Notes: generated by a model not told the origin, from the letters alone. DNA of 64,000 nt from Salegentibacter holothuriorum (GCF_900168045.1 NZ_FUYY01000001.1:496001-560000), one strand, 5' to 3'; shown: positions 15,416-24,299, counted from the first letter of the stretch. Translations and numbers: made by a program.

Positions 15416-16981
15416 CTAAATTTGCTGTAATTTCTTGTAGTTCTGTGGGTAGAGATTCCGGATGTCCTTATGGTTGATGGCCATGATATTCTCCAGGGTA
15501 TATTTGAGCCACTCATATGGGTTTACCTCGTGCTTTTTGCAGATGGCAAAGAAGGAATAGATTCCTGCGGCTCTTTCTGCTGCTGAATGAGAACCCGCAA
15601 ACAGGTAATTCTTTCTACCCAGGGCCAATGGCCTGATGGCATTTTCCACTAAATTATTATCGATCTCCAGAATACCATCAAAAAGATAGGCGCTAAGCTG
15701 ATCCCAACGATCCATGGAATACTTGAAGGCTTTTCCGATAGGACTCTTGGGAAGGATCAGTTGATGTTTCATCTGATCGAACATCCATTTTCCAAATTCA
15801 TTGATAACAGGCAATGCTTTTTCCAGGCGCAGGGATTTGCGATGCTCCGGGCTTAAGTTTTGCTCTCGTGCCTGGGCTTCCACCGCGTAGAGTTTCTGGA
15901 TAAAGCTCAAGGCTTTTTCAGCGCGCTCCCTATCATTATCCTTTGCCTTATCAAATTCTCTTCTGGCGTGGGCCCAGCAGTTCAGGTGGGTAACCCCCTC
16001 ACGTTTACCGATTTTATCATACGCGGCATATCCATCACTTTGAAGGTAGCCTTTAAACCCGGCCAATACATGATCGGCAGCCTCACGGCTACGCCCGGGC
16101 TGATAATCAAAGAGTACGGTGCCATCTATGGGACAATGGTGTACCCAATAATAGCCTTGATGTGTTTTTCCTTTTTTAGCGGGATCCATCACCTTTATGG
16201 GTGTCTCATCACTTTGGAGATAACCTTTGGAGCGAATATCCTCCAGCAGGTGCTGATAAAGGATATCGATGATTTTAAGGCTTTGCCTGGTCCAGCCTTC
16301 CAGGGTGGAAGATGCTATAGGGATCTCTGCTCGTTTAAAGCGTTGGAGCTGCCGGTAAAGTGGAAGGTGATCCTGGTACTTATCGACTAAAATTGAAGCC
16401 AGGAGTCCGGCTCCTGGGATTCCTTTTTCAATCACCCGCTCGGGAAGTTCCCCGATGATGACTCCTTCTTTACTTTTAGGAGCATACTTATAGCGGATGT
16501 AGCGTTTGATATAGTATTTAGCAGGCTCGTATTCCAGTTCATCGGTCACTTCTTTGCCGATACAAACCATATCGGTAAGATCTTCCTTAGGATAGATCTC
16601 GATCTCTTTTACCTCAAGATGCTCCGGAAGGGCCATTCTTCCTTTGTGGTTGGAAGTTTTTTTGCGACGCTGGTCACTGAGCTTTTCTTTTAACCCGGAT
16701 TCTTGTGCTGCTGCCTTTTGGGGTTCCATCTCAAAGGGAAGGCTCATCTGGTTTTTATCCCCTTCGAAGCGTTCTCTTTTTTGGCCAAAGGCCAGACGTT
16801 TGTAATATTCTACCTGGAATTTCAGGTCAGCAATCTTATGCTGTGCTTTTTCAACTTCTTGTTCCCTTTTAGAAACACTTTTTTCAGCTTTCTCCCTCTT
16901 TTTCGTCTCCTTCTTCAGCAGGGCCAAAAGCTGATCTTTAGTAAGGTTTTCTAAGGGTTCTTGCATGGGGTAAAAATACAA
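15416..16981 (-). CDS. tnpC: IS66 transposase TnpC
   Basis: 521 residues, full length for IS66 TnpC. An N-terminal leucine-zipper-like coiled coil (about 10-70), a zinc-finger/helix region, and the DDE domain: D in YLQSDETPIKV, D in YLQSDGYAAYD, and E in DNNLVENAIRPLALGR followed by KNYLFAGSH. The C-terminus has the IS66 C-terminal element (ICKKHEVNPYEWLKYTL). It cuts and joins the element ends with TnpA and TnpB as helpers. Confidence 0.93.
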   Translation of the reverse strand: MYFYPMQEPLENLTKDQLLALLKKETKKREKAEKSVSKREQEVEKAQHKIADLKFQVEYYKRLAFGQKRERFEGDKNQMSLPFEMEPQKAAAQESGLKEKLSDQRRKKTSNHKGRMALPEHLEVKEIEIYPKEDLTDMVCIGKEVTDELEYEPAKYYIKRYIRYKYAPKSKEGVIIGELPERVIEKGIPGAGLLASILVDKYQDHLPLYRQLQRFKRAEIPIASSTLEGWTRQSLKIIDILYQHLLEDIRSKGYLQSDETPIKVMDPAKKGKTHQGYYWVHHCPIDGTVLFDYQPGRSREAADHVLAGFKGYLQSDGYAAYDKIGKREGVTHLNCWAHARREFDKAKDNDRERAEKALSFIQKLYAVEAQAREQNLSPEHRKSLRLEKALPVINEFGKWMFDQMKHQLILPKSPIGKAFKYSMDRWDQLSAYLFDGILEIDNNLVENAIRPLALGRKNYLFAGSHSAAERAAGIYSFFAICKKHEVNPYEWLKYTLENIMAINHKDIRNLYPQNYKKLQQI

Positions 16982-17041
16982 AAACTAACCTATTAAACCT
17001 ACCGTGAACCCCTGTTTTTACTGATAAAACACGATTATTTT

Positions 17042-17383
17042 CTAGTGAGAATAGCGCAGTTTCTGAACACTTTTTTCAACCGTAATACCCTCTATCATCA
17101 GCACCAATTGCGGCCAGGTAAAATTGGTCTGATCTTCTTTAATTACAGGCGGGGTGAAGCTTCCGCGCTCCAGGCGTTTGTAGTATAAAACAAAGCCGCC
17201 CCGTTCCCAGTGGAGCAGCTTGAGATGGGTCCGGTTCCGGTTAAGAAAAACGAACACATCACCGCTGGTAGGCTCTCGGTTTAGCTCATTTTTCACCAAT
17301 CCGCTCAGGCCATTAAATGATTTTCTCATATCACAAGGCTTACGATAAAAGTGATAATTATGAGAAGAACCTAAGGAGAACAT
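17042..17383 (-). CDS. tnpB: IS66 accessory protein TnpB (Orf2)
   Basis: 113 residues with the family signature YFYRKPCDMRKSFNGLSGL-like start and a VFVFLNRNRTHLKLLHWERGGFVLYYKRLE core. Needed for transposition of IS66-type elements. Its start overlaps the tnpA stop by one base, indicating translational coupling. Confidence 0.92.
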   Translation of the reverse strand: MFSLGSSHNYHFYRKPCDMRKSFNGLSGLVKNELNREPTSGDVFVFLNRNRTHLKLLHWERGGFVLYYKRLERGSFTPPVIKEDQTNFTWPQLVLMIEGITVEKSVQKLRYSH

Positions 17384-17661
17384 TAATACAACTTAACTAA
17401 CCGGGCAATAAGCCCCAGGTCCGCAGCATTCATCTGGAGTTTGACCCCGTTGGGATAAATAAGTTCCAGCTCACCCGATGACGAGTTTAATCCCTTGGTA
17501 ACTTCTACAAATCCCCCGGGCTGATCTTCATCTTTCTTCTTACGGATCCAGTAACAAAAGGTGGAAGGACTAATCCCCTTTTCTTTACTGAAAGCTTTTG
17601 CCGAAAGGCCGCTATTACGATATTCATTAACTAAAGTGTACATTTCTTCCTGTTTGCTCAT
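17383..17661 (-). CDS. tnpA: IS66 accessory protein TnpA
   Basis: 92 residues. N-terminal helix-turn-helix region YRNSGLSAKAFSKEKGISPSTFCYWIRKK, typical of the IS66 TnpA/IS3-type helix-turn-helix family, then a short beta-rich tail. First gene of the element on the minus strand. Confidence 0.88.
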   Translation of the reverse strand: MSKQEEMYTLVNEYRNSGLSAKAFSKEKGISPSTFCYWIRKKKDEDQPGGFVEVTKGLNSSSGELELIYPNGVKLQMNAADLGLIARLVKLY

Positions 17662-17734
17662 AATAAATATTATTTTAGAGCAAAGCTATCGGTAGAAAGT
17701 CAGCTAATCAAGATGCAGTTGGTGGGGTGGATAC

Positions 17735-17776
17735 AAATAAAAGGGGTTGGACTTTTTTAAAGTCTGACCCTTTTTT
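17735..17776. terminator. Hairpin at end of IS256 remnant
   Basis: AAAGGGGTTGGACTTT and AAAGTCTGACCCTTTTTT pair with two mismatches, with a T-run on the + side and an A-run on the other. It overlaps the last codons of the transposase remnant, so it is probably part of the old element's end. Confidence 0.4.
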
Positions 17777-17992
17777 CATAGATCGTAAGGAACTGATTTA
17801 AGATAATGCCCCAGTTCCTAATAGGCATCGACCACTTCTTCGTGGCTTCCCCTTGTAGCTAAATATACAGATTTCATCACTGCCTCATCGATAGGGAAAG
17901 ATAGTTTATTTTTAGTGTACTTTCTGATTTTTCCATTGAGGTTCTCGATAAGGTTCGTGGTATAGATGATCTTTCTTATCTCCAGGGGGAAC
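17757..17992 (-). pseudogene. IS256-type (mutator) transposase C-terminal remnant, frameshifted
   Basis: On the minus strand, [20 protein letters not shown], then [20 protein letters not shown] and LATR are read in one frame, and [20 protein letters not shown] to VRL-stop in the next. The switch falls at a GGGG where GGG would keep frame, so a one-base insertion broke the gene. The rest of the transposase is absent: at its right edge the remnant joins the last codons of a higB. Confidence 0.75.
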
Positions 17993-18028
17993 TCACGCCG
18001 AATATGATAAAATAAATGCTGACACGAT
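17988..18028 (+). pseudogene. higB: Remnant of a second higB (last codons only)
   Basis: The + strand here encodes [14 protein letters not shown] and a TAA, closely matching the C-terminus [14 protein letters not shown] of the intact HigB encoded at 14636. Everything upstream has been replaced by IS256-type sequence. The stop lies 15 bases before the following higA. Confidence 0.75.
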
Positions 18029-18043
18029 TTAAAACAAAAGACT

Positions 18044-18412
18044 ATGAAAATAAAGCCTATAAAGACAGAGAAAGATTACGAACAAGCTTTAGAGAGATTA
18101 GAAGTGATTTTTGATGCTGACTCAAATTCAAAAAAAGGAGACGAGGCCGAAATTTTATCACTCTTAATCGATAATTACGAAAATCAACATTATCCAATAG
18201 AAACTCCAGATCCTATAGAAGCAATTAAAATAAGAATGGAAGAGATGAATCTTAAACAAAAAGATTTAGTTGGAGTAATTGGAGGAAAAAGCAGAGTTTC
18301 AGAAATTTTAAATAAAAAGAAAAGATTGACGGTAGATATGATTAGAGAATTAGAACAGATTTTACATATTTCCGCTTCCGTTCTTGTGAATAATTATCAG
18401 CTGTCAAAGTAA
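18044..18412 (+). CDS. higA: Second HigA antitoxin, orphaned
   Basis: 122 residues, collinear with and similar to the HigA at 14934 (both have [14 protein letters not shown] or LKQKDL, and [11 protein letters not shown]). The helix-turn-helix is intact. Its toxin has been removed by an insertion-sequence-linked deletion, leaving an antitoxin without a partner; it may still neutralise related HigB or repress related operons. No attC follows. Confidence 0.85.
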   Translation: MKIKPIKTEKDYEQALERLEVIFDADSNSKKGDEAEILSLLIDNYENQHYPIETPDPIEAIKIRMEEMNLKQKDLVGVIGGKSRVSEILNKKKRLTVDMIRELEQILHISASVLVNNYQLSK

Positions 18413-18421
18413 AAAACAAAG

Positions 18422-18535
18422 GGTACTTTGACTTTTACCGGCGAGCTCTACGGAACGCTTTAATTTACGGTACAGCTGATCAAACTCAGGTAAAGAATTA
18501 CAAGCTTTGTCAATGAGGGTACTACTTTTTATTCA
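18422..18535 (-). pseudogene. Possible tyrosine-recombinase N-terminal fragment
   Basis: The minus strand reads SSTLIDKACNSLPEFDQLYR and onward KLKRSVELAGKSQST without a stop for about 35 codons, then is cut off beside the orphan higA. The pattern recalls the N-terminal core-binding region of recombinases accompanying IS91-type elements, but the fragment is too short for certainty. Confidence 0.3.
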
Positions 18536-18619
18536 TAACTTTAAATATTATAATTAGACATACTCAAAGGTAGTGAATAGTGATTTAGCGATCTTCTGAA
18601 GTTACCTTTAGGTTTAGTT

Positions 18620-18699
18620 CAAGTCGGTTAACAAGCAATTGGTAATTGAGTAGCTAAAATCAAAACCTTGACACCAACTGTTGTTGAACCGTTGGCAAA
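18620..18699 (+). repeat. Short attC-like site at the ragged end of the array
   Basis: CGGTTAACAAGCAATTGG (from 18624) and CCAACTGTTGTTGAACCG (18674-18691) pair imperfectly, and the right side ends GTTGGCAAA from 18691, like the R' boxes upstream. At about 80 bp it is much shorter than the other sites. The boxes are less clear than in the main array. Confidence 0.5.
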
Positions 18700-18711
18700 A
18701 ATGTTATAATT

Positions 18712-18963
18712 ATGATTTTAAACCACAATTCTATTAAAAAAATAGCAGATAAAGCTTTTAGAACTCATTGTCTACATTGTGGGGACAAAACAAATTTAAT
18801 TTTAACCTCACCCCCTAATTTTAGTTTTCTTACTAGATATAAACCAAGAAATATTGGTATTGTATATCAATGTTCATCTTGTTTAGATACTGTCTTTTTG
18901 AAATTTAAAGTCTCGAGATACGAAGAATATAAAATACACATAGAGACCTATTTAGGATTGTAA
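18712..18963 (+). CDS. Small zinc-ribbon-like protein
   Basis: 83 residues with CLHCGD (about residues 20-25) and CSSC (about 57-60), a four-cysteine pattern able to bind one zinc ion. No signal peptide. I do not recognise the family. It starts 21 bases after a GTTGGC box and so may be the last cassette, though no complementary box (TTTGCCAAC-type) follows it. Confidence 0.65.
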   Translation: MILNHNSIKKIADKAFRTHCLHCGDKTNLILTSPPNFSFLTRYKPRNIGIVYQCSSCLDTVFLKFKVSRYEEYKIHIETYLGL

Positions 18964-19066
18964 TTTATATTTAGAAAACTCAAATTCCAAAACGTTGACC
19001 TATATCAATGCTTTTTAAGCTCAGCAATGTCATATTTGTGCTTAAATTGAACAACTAAAAAATTAT

Positions 19067-19768
19067 ATGTGGTGTATGAAAAATATTTGTGTTGTTTTCT
19101 GTTTCATCGTATTGGGACTTTTAAATGTATTTGCTCAAAAACCAATAAATACCAATAATAAAATGGAAATGGAATTCATTAAAGCCGCTAAAACTAATGA
19201 CACTGGAAAGCTCCAAAACTTCTTAAAAAAAGGCATTGATATAAATACCAGAGACGCTCATAAAAGAACAGCCTTAATGGTGGCAACTTATGAAAACAAT
19301 ATAGAATCATCTAAACTACTAATAAATGCTGGTGCCGATGTAAATGCACAAGATGATCGTTTGGAAAGCCCATTTCTTCACGCTGGAGCTAAAGGTTACC
19401 TCGAAATTCTTAAAGCCTGTCTCACTACTGGTAAAGTTGATCATATGCTGTTGAATCGCTATGGTGGCACTGCGCTTATCCCTGCATGCGAAAGAGGTCA
19501 TATAGAAGTTGTGCAGGAATTATTAAAAATAGATGATTACCCCATAGATCATATAAATAACCTTACCTGGACTGCTTTAATGGAAGCTATTGTTCTTGGT
19601 AACGGTGGCAAAACACATACCTTCATTGTTCAACTATTGGTAGATGCTGGGTGTGATGTTAACATTCCAGACAAGAATGGTATCACTCCTTTTCAGCACG
19701 CCAAAAAAAACGGATATAAGGAAATTGTGGTTATTTTAGAAAAAGCCGGCGCCAAATTAAAAATATAA
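19067..19768 (+). CDS. Exported ankyrin-repeat protein
   Basis: 233 residues (ATG 19067 or, equally plausible, 19076). A signal peptide ends near NVFAQ. Five or so ankyrin repeats follow from about residue 45: GIDINTRDAHKRTALMVATY, GADVNAQDDRLESPFLHAGA, a third with VDHMLLNRYGGTALIPACER, then a fourth with HINNLTWTALMEAI and a last with GCDVNIPDKNGITPFQHAKK. Located eight bases before the amidohydrolase, so probably cotranscribed with it; it may be a periplasmic binding partner. Confidence 0.85.
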   Translation: MWCMKNICVVFCFIVLGLLNVFAQKPINTNNKMEMEFIKAAKTNDTGKLQNFLKKGIDINTRDAHKRTALMVATYENNIESSKLLINAGADVNAQDDRLESPFLHAGAKGYLEILKACLTTGKVDHMLLNRYGGTALIPACERGHIEVVQELLKIDDYPIDHINNLTWTALMEAIVLGNGGKTHTFIVQLLVDAGCDVNIPDKNGITPFQHAKKNGYKEIVVILEKAGAKLKI

Positions 19769-19775
19769 TATAACT

Positions 19776-21197
19776 ATGAAAACAATTTATTTATTTCTAA
19801 TCGGTAGTTTGCTTATCACTTCCTGCCAACAGGAAAAAGAAACCAGAGCATTTGATATTCTTATCAAAGATGCTAATATCGTTAATACTACTACAGGCGA
19901 AGTTCTAAAAAGTCAGAACATAGGTATTATAGCTGACACCATTGCAAGAATAGCAGCTCTGGACCAGTCCATAAATTGGAAGGGAACTCAAATAGTTAAT
20001 GCTAAAGATAAATATGTAATTCCCGGTTTATGGGATATGCATATCCATTTTGGAGCGGACACCCTGGTAAGTGAAAATAAAAATATGTTGCCACTCTACT
20101 TGGCAAATGGTGTCACCACCATAAGGGATTGTGCCGCAGATTTAAGTCAATCGGTCTTAAAATGGAGAAAACAAATTGACAATGGAGAACTTGCCGGGCC
20201 AACAATCTTTACTGCGGGACCAAAACTTGAAGGAAAAAATTCTATATGGCCAGGTGATTTAGAAATCGAAAATGAAGAAGAATTGAGCAAAGCTTTAGAT
20301 TCCTTAGATAAACTTCAAGTAGATTTTGTAAAAATAACTGACAATACCTTGTCCCCCGAACTGTTTTTAAAAAGTGTTGAAAAAGCAACCGAAAGGGGTT
20401 ATAAAACATCGGGACACATCCCTTTTGCACTATCAATTAATGAAGTATCAAAAGCCGGACTTACCACTATAGAGCATATGGGATATATGTTAAAGGCAGG
20501 TGCAGCAAAAGAATTAGAAGCTATTGAAAAATATAAAAATGGTGAGATAGATTATAGCACTGCAAATACTCAAATAACCCAAAGTTTTAATGAAACAACG
20601 GCCTTGAATAGGTATAAAGAACTGGCTCAAAACGGTACGGCCATCGTACCCACTTTAATTGGTAATAGAATAATCTCATATTGGGATGAGGATAACCATA
20701 GTGATGATAAAGAGTTACAATATATTGGCCCGGGAATTATAGAAACGTATCAATGGCGAGTAAACAGGGTGAAAAATGCATCACCAGAAGCTATAGAAGC
20801 AAGACATCAAAAATACCAAAAACTTATAAGTTTAATTCCCTTAATTAAAAAATCTGGTATGCCCATTATCGCAGGTACAGATGCTGGTTTTTTAAACTCT
20901 TATATTTACCCTGGCTTTGCCTTACACGAAGAACTGGAAATTTATCAAGAAGCAGGACTAACACCATTGGAAGCTCTACAAACTTCAGTTATCAACGGGC
21001 CTAAATATTTTGGGCTTTCAGATAAATACGGTAGTGTATCCGAAGGTAAAATAGCTGATTTATTGATCTTAAACAGCAATCCTATAAAGGATATTACAGC
21101 CACAAAAGATATTGACCAGTTAATAAAAAAAAACAAGGTTTATAATAAAAGTCAACTAGACAAAATGCTCCAAGATGTAAAACATCTTTATAATTAA
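19776..21197 (+). CDS. Amidohydrolase-family lipoprotein (imidazolonepropionase/prolidase-like)
   Basis: 473 residues. Lipobox LLITSC (Cys about 17). Metal-dependent amidohydrolase motifs: HIHFGAD near 88-94, VKITDN near 185 in the place of the carbamylated-lysine strand, GHIPF near 213, EHMGYM near 233 and AGTDAGF near 367. The ending GSVSEGKIADLLILNSNPI is the usual beta-sandwich return. Substrate unknown; envelope location suggests action on an imported peptide or cyclic compound. Neighbour genes are also exported, suggesting a small envelope operon. Confidence 0.88.
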   Translation: MKTIYLFLIGSLLITSCQQEKETRAFDILIKDANIVNTTTGEVLKSQNIGIIADTIARIAALDQSINWKGTQIVNAKDKYVIPGLWDMHIHFGADTLVSENKNMLPLYLANGVTTIRDCAADLSQSVLKWRKQIDNGELAGPTIFTAGPKLEGKNSIWPGDLEIENEEELSKALDSLDKLQVDFVKITDNTLSPELFLKSVEKATERGYKTSGHIPFALSINEVSKAGLTTIEHMGYMLKAGAAKELEAIEKYKNGEIDYSTANTQITQSFNETTALNRYKELAQNGTAIVPTLIGNRIISYWDEDNHSDDKELQYIGPGIIETYQWRVNRVKNASPEAIEARHQKYQKLISLIPLIKKSGMPIIAGTDAGFLNSYIYPGFALHEELEIYQEAGLTPLEALQTSVINGPKYFGLSDKYGSVSEGKIADLLILNSNPIKDITATKDIDQLIKKNKVYNKSQLDKMLQDVKHLYN

Positions 21198-21271
21198 ACA
21201 AAAGCCTTTGTGCATTTATGATGCAAGGAAAAAAAATGAACTCTTGATGTTTGATTCTAAATAAAAAATCT

Positions 21272-21889
21272 ATGAAAATATTCTCATTCACTTTAGGACT
21301 AATATTAACAAGTGGTATTGTATTTAGCCAATCTGAAGTTGACCAGAAGCCAACGAAGCATCAGCAAAACCAAAGTTTAATGTCCCATAGCAGTGCAGAT
21401 TCAGATACAATATTTACACCAACCGATTTGAAGTTTTTAAAATATAGTTTGGATCTGGCAGAAGAAGCTTTGGAAGCTGGTGATCAACCATTTGGTTCTA
21501 TTCTTGTTAATGCCGAAAATGATATTATAGCAGAAGCCAGAAACCGAATCAATGAAAAAAATGTATTGGCTCATCCAGAAATTGAACTCGCCGAATGGGC
21601 CATAGAAAATTTAAGTCTTGAAGAGCGGCAACAAACTAAAATGTACACAACTGGCGAGCATTGTCCAATGTGCGCTGGAGCTCATGCCTGGGCGCAGATA
21701 GGTGGACTTTATTATTTGAGTTCAGCCAAACAATTGGGTAAATGGTTAAATGAATTTGGTGTAGATTCTGCACCTATTGAATTTATTCCTGCTGAAGAAA
21801 TAGTGAAAAATGCAATTATAAAAGGACCTACAAAAGGCGAAATGTTAATGGAGATTAAACAAATGCATAAAAGCTATTATCAAGATTGA
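21272..21889 (+). CDS. Exported nucleoside/CMP-type deaminase
   Basis: 205 residues from ATG 21272; an upstream TTG is in frame but would displace the signal peptide (MKIFSFTLGLILTSGIVFSQ). The zinc-deaminase core is clear: FGSILVNAENDIIAEARN, then HPEIELAEW with HPE in the place of H-A-E, and EHCPMCAGAH with the paired cysteines, as in guanine and cytosine deaminases (tadA-like fold). A signal peptide on this normally cytoplasmic fold is unusual. It lies 75 bases after the amidohydrolase. Confidence 0.85.
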   Translation: MKIFSFTLGLILTSGIVFSQSEVDQKPTKHQQNQSLMSHSSADSDTIFTPTDLKFLKYSLDLAEEALEAGDQPFGSILVNAENDIIAEARNRINEKNVLAHPEIELAEWAIENLSLEERQQTKMYTTGEHCPMCAGAHAWAQIGGLYYLSSAKQLGKWLNEFGVDSAPIEFIPAEEIVKNAIIKGPTKGEMLMEIKQMHKSYYQD

Positions 21890-21906
21890 AATATAAATAA
21901 TCAGGA

Positions 21907-21943
21907 AGGGATTTTTTCAATAAAACATATTGAAAAAATCCCT
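21907..21943 (+). terminator. Terminator hairpin after deaminase
   Basis: AGGGATTTTTTCAAT and ATTGAAAAAATCCCT form a perfect 15-bp stem with a 7-base loop, 18 bases after the stop. No T-run follows, but the T/A-rich stem would work in either direction. The following 250 bases up to 22199 hold nothing I can identify. Confidence 0.7.
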
Positions 21944-22199
21944 CTTCAGATTATTATTAGATCTTTTTAAGTTGTCTATTTTTTGGCATAAAATCGAAAA
22001 GCGAACTTTTCATTGGTTAGAAAATTGGAGTAGAATAAAAGGTCTATCTATTCTCAAAAAGACCAATATTATTCCAAATTTCAGTAAAATATATCAACTC
22101 TTATAATCTAGTTAGCCCAGGAATGTTAAGCAGATTCAAAAAAAACAAATTGCTTACCGCTACTTACTCCCATTGAAATCCTATATATCATAATTTACC

Positions 22200-22646
22200 T
22201 TATTCAATTCTAATATATTTCTCAACAATATGTCTTTTAATATTAGCATCTTTAATTTCTTCCAAACCAAATTGAATTAAAGAATCACCTCTAAATTCTA
22301 CGGTAAACGGAAAAGAATGTCCACGAATATCCGAAAACTTGATATAATCTAATTGTTCTACGTATTTATTACCATCCAAAGTATAAGTCCCAGCTCCTGA
22401 ATAAAAGCTTTCATTATCCAACTTACTTTGATTCACAAAGGCGAAATGCGTTTCGTTAATAATCTTTATAAATTCAGAATTAGAAAGATCTTTTACTGTT
22501 ACAGAATCTTCTTCCCGGGTCTCACCATATACTAGTTTCCAGGTGCCTACAATAGGTGATATTTCTGATACGTTTTCAATTTGCTTCTCATCTTTTTTAC
22601 AGGAAATCAAGAATATTAAAACAATACCAATCAATAAATTTTTCAT
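22200..22646 (-). CDS. Lipocalin-like lipoprotein
   Basis: 148 residues. Lipobox IFLISC (Cys about 16). PIVGTWKLVYGET opens a beta-barrel-like domain with alternating strands to the end. Similar in layout to cassette 11's protein but not closely related. Ligand unknown. Confidence 0.75.
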   Translation of the reverse strand: MKNLLIGIVLIFLISCKKDEKQIENVSEISPIVGTWKLVYGETREEDSVTVKDLSNSEFIKIINETHFAFVNQSKLDNESFYSGAGTYTLDGNKYVEQLDYIKFSDIRGHSFPFTVEFRGDSLIQFGLEEIKDANIKRHIVEKYIRIE

Positions 22647-22740
22647 AAATATTTCTTCGAATAATTTTAAATAAGCGCCTAATTTAATAAAAAACCGAAG
22701 AGCTTTTTGACAAAATACTTGAACTAGCTATAGAATATAA

Positions 22741-23442
22741 CTATTTACCCTCTCTTATTCTTTGTACATTCTTATTTATACTATGTCGTGCGATTTTTTG
22801 ATATACGAAGTTTTTCAAAATTCCAAGTTTTTGTTGATGTTTTGCATAAAAATCATCTGGTGTTTCAAAAATTCCAAAATCTTGATTTATTCCCTTTTCT
22901 TGTATAAAAGTGTGATTCAAATTCCATTCGATTGGTGGATCTTCAAACTTATCTGTATACGCTCCATAACCACAAAAAGTAGTTTTACAATCCTTATTTC
23001 TTTCTTGTAATTTCTTTAAATATTCCTTGTCAAGAATTACACCTTCAAGAAAATACCAACTATCATTTACAAATACTTCTACCCAACTATGCAAAATATT
23101 TTTAGGAGAAATTGTATACCAAATTCCACTAATGGCACCTTTTTGCAATGCCTTATCAATTGTAAATCCATGAATTCTGTTTGGAATCTCTACAGCCCTT
23201 AAAAGAGCCATTAATAATGTGGCTTTTGTATTACATTGTCCATAACCATCTTCTAAGATTTTTGTTGCAGATATACTGTCAGATATATTATATCCAAATT
23301 TAATTTCATCCCTAACAAAATTATATATAGATTGAACTCTTTCAATAACATCCAACTTCAGCCACTCTTCGTCTTTGATTAACAATTGAATAGAACTGTG
23401 GTTGTAATTTAAAATTTCCGTTGCCTTTAGGTAATTGTCCAT
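22741..23442 (-). CDS. Transglutaminase-like cysteine protease-fold protein
   Basis: 233 residues, no signal peptide. Core motif GYGQCNTKATLLMALLRAVEIP with the putative catalytic Cys, then ILHSWVEVFVNDSWYFLEG with the His. The usual Asp position is not obvious (D in FLEGVILD is a candidate). Members are often transglutaminase-fold hydrolases of uncertain substrate. Divergent spacing suggests its own promoter. Confidence 0.8.
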   Translation of the reverse strand: MDNYLKATEILNYNHSSIQLLIKDEEWLKLDVIERVQSIYNFVRDEIKFGYNISDSISATKILEDGYGQCNTKATLLMALLRAVEIPNRIHGFTIDKALQKGAISGIWYTISPKNILHSWVEVFVNDSWYFLEGVILDKEYLKKLQERNKDCKTTFCGYGAYTDKFEDPPIEWNLNHTFIQEKGINQDFGIFETPDDFYAKHQQKLGILKNFVYQKIARHSINKNVQRIREGK

Positions 23443-23567
23443 AGTGTTCTAGTTTGGTGAATTATCGCACTATGTTACTAATATGCCATAGCGAATAATG
23501 CGCATTCTTTGTTTTAATTATTGTACAAAGCTGCGAATCAACTCAAACTTAAAATTGTATAAACCGG

Positions 23568-24299
23568 CTATTGTTTTGGAAATAGAAATTTAGGTGTTTC
23601 ACCAAATGTTTCTTTAAAAGTGCGTGTATAATGTGAACTATCAGAAAAGCCAAAGGTATAAGCTGTTTCGGTTACCGAATGCTGCATTAAATAGGGTAAT
23701 GATTTTATTACTTTATTCCACAATTGGTATCTTCTAAAACTCAAATTCGTTTTTTCTTTGAATAAATGCAAGAAACGGGTGGCCGATAAAAAGCATTTTT
23801 CAGAAACTTCTTCTAAACTCAAAACTCTTTCAAAGTTATCGTCCATATACTTTAAAGCCGTAAGTATCCTATTATCTTTAAAATGACGTTCTGATTCACA
23901 AGCACATTTATAATTATATAAAATGTTTGAAACCACAGTGCATAGGCTTTCAAATGTCACTTTAGAAGATTCAAATTTTAGTAGTATAGCTATTAATTCT
24001 TTCGATAGGCTATTTTCTAGTTTTACAAAGTCTAATTTTTGGTTAGTTAAATAGAATTGGTGACCAGTGGAGTTCAATGGATTAATAAGAATTGTTAGTT
24101 GGTTGTTTTCACTCTTTAATCTGTGCGCTACTTTAGAGTTTAAAAAAAATGCATTACCAGAAATTTCTGTTCCATTTTTTATTAAAAGACTCATGTTTGA
24201 ATTTCCTGAAACACTTATTTGCATAGCATAATGTTTATGAAAATTATTATCAGGGAGTTTCCCAATAAATAGCCCAAAATTTCTATCAAAGTGAAACAT
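23568..24299 (-). CDS. AraC-family transcriptional regulator
   Basis: 243 residues. The N-terminal two-thirds is a cupin-like sensor region (HKHYAMQISVSGNSNMSLLI). The C-terminal 100 residues hold two helix-turn-helix motifs, the first in SLEEVSEKCFLSATRFLHLF and the second in SVTETAYTFGFSDSSHYTRTF, ending with the family's FKETFGETPKFLF. Reads toward the transglutaminase-like gene, 125 bases away, and may regulate it. Confidence 0.88.
   Translation of the reverse strand: MFHFDRNFGLFIGKLPDNNFHKHYAMQISVSGNSNMSLLIKNGTEISGNAFFLNSKVAHRLKSENNQLTILINPLNSTGHQFYLTNQKLDFVKLENSLSKELIAILLKFESSKVTFESLCTVVSNILYNYKCACESERHFKDNRILTALKYMDDNFERVLSLEEVSEKCFLSATRFLHLFKEKTNLSFRRYQLWNKVIKSLPYLMQHSVTETAYTFGFSDSSHYTRTFKETFGETPKFLFPKQ

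Larger units (their letters stand above)
15350..17726 (-). mobile_element. IS66-family insertion sequence
   Basis: Three minus-strand genes (tnpA 17661-17383, tnpB 17383-17042, tnpC 16981-15416) flanked by imperfect inverted repeats: CCCACCAACCACATCTT from 15350 and its partner AAGATGCAGTTGGTGGG ending at 17726. I cannot find an 8-bp target duplication, so either my ends are off by a few bases or the flanks have been rearranged. All three ORFs are intact, so the copy may be active. Confidence 0.85.

Noticed and set aside
18970-19066. AACGTTGACC near 18992 as another cassette boundary
   Set aside because: No matching arm or complementary box is present on either side, so GTTGACC here is probably chance.
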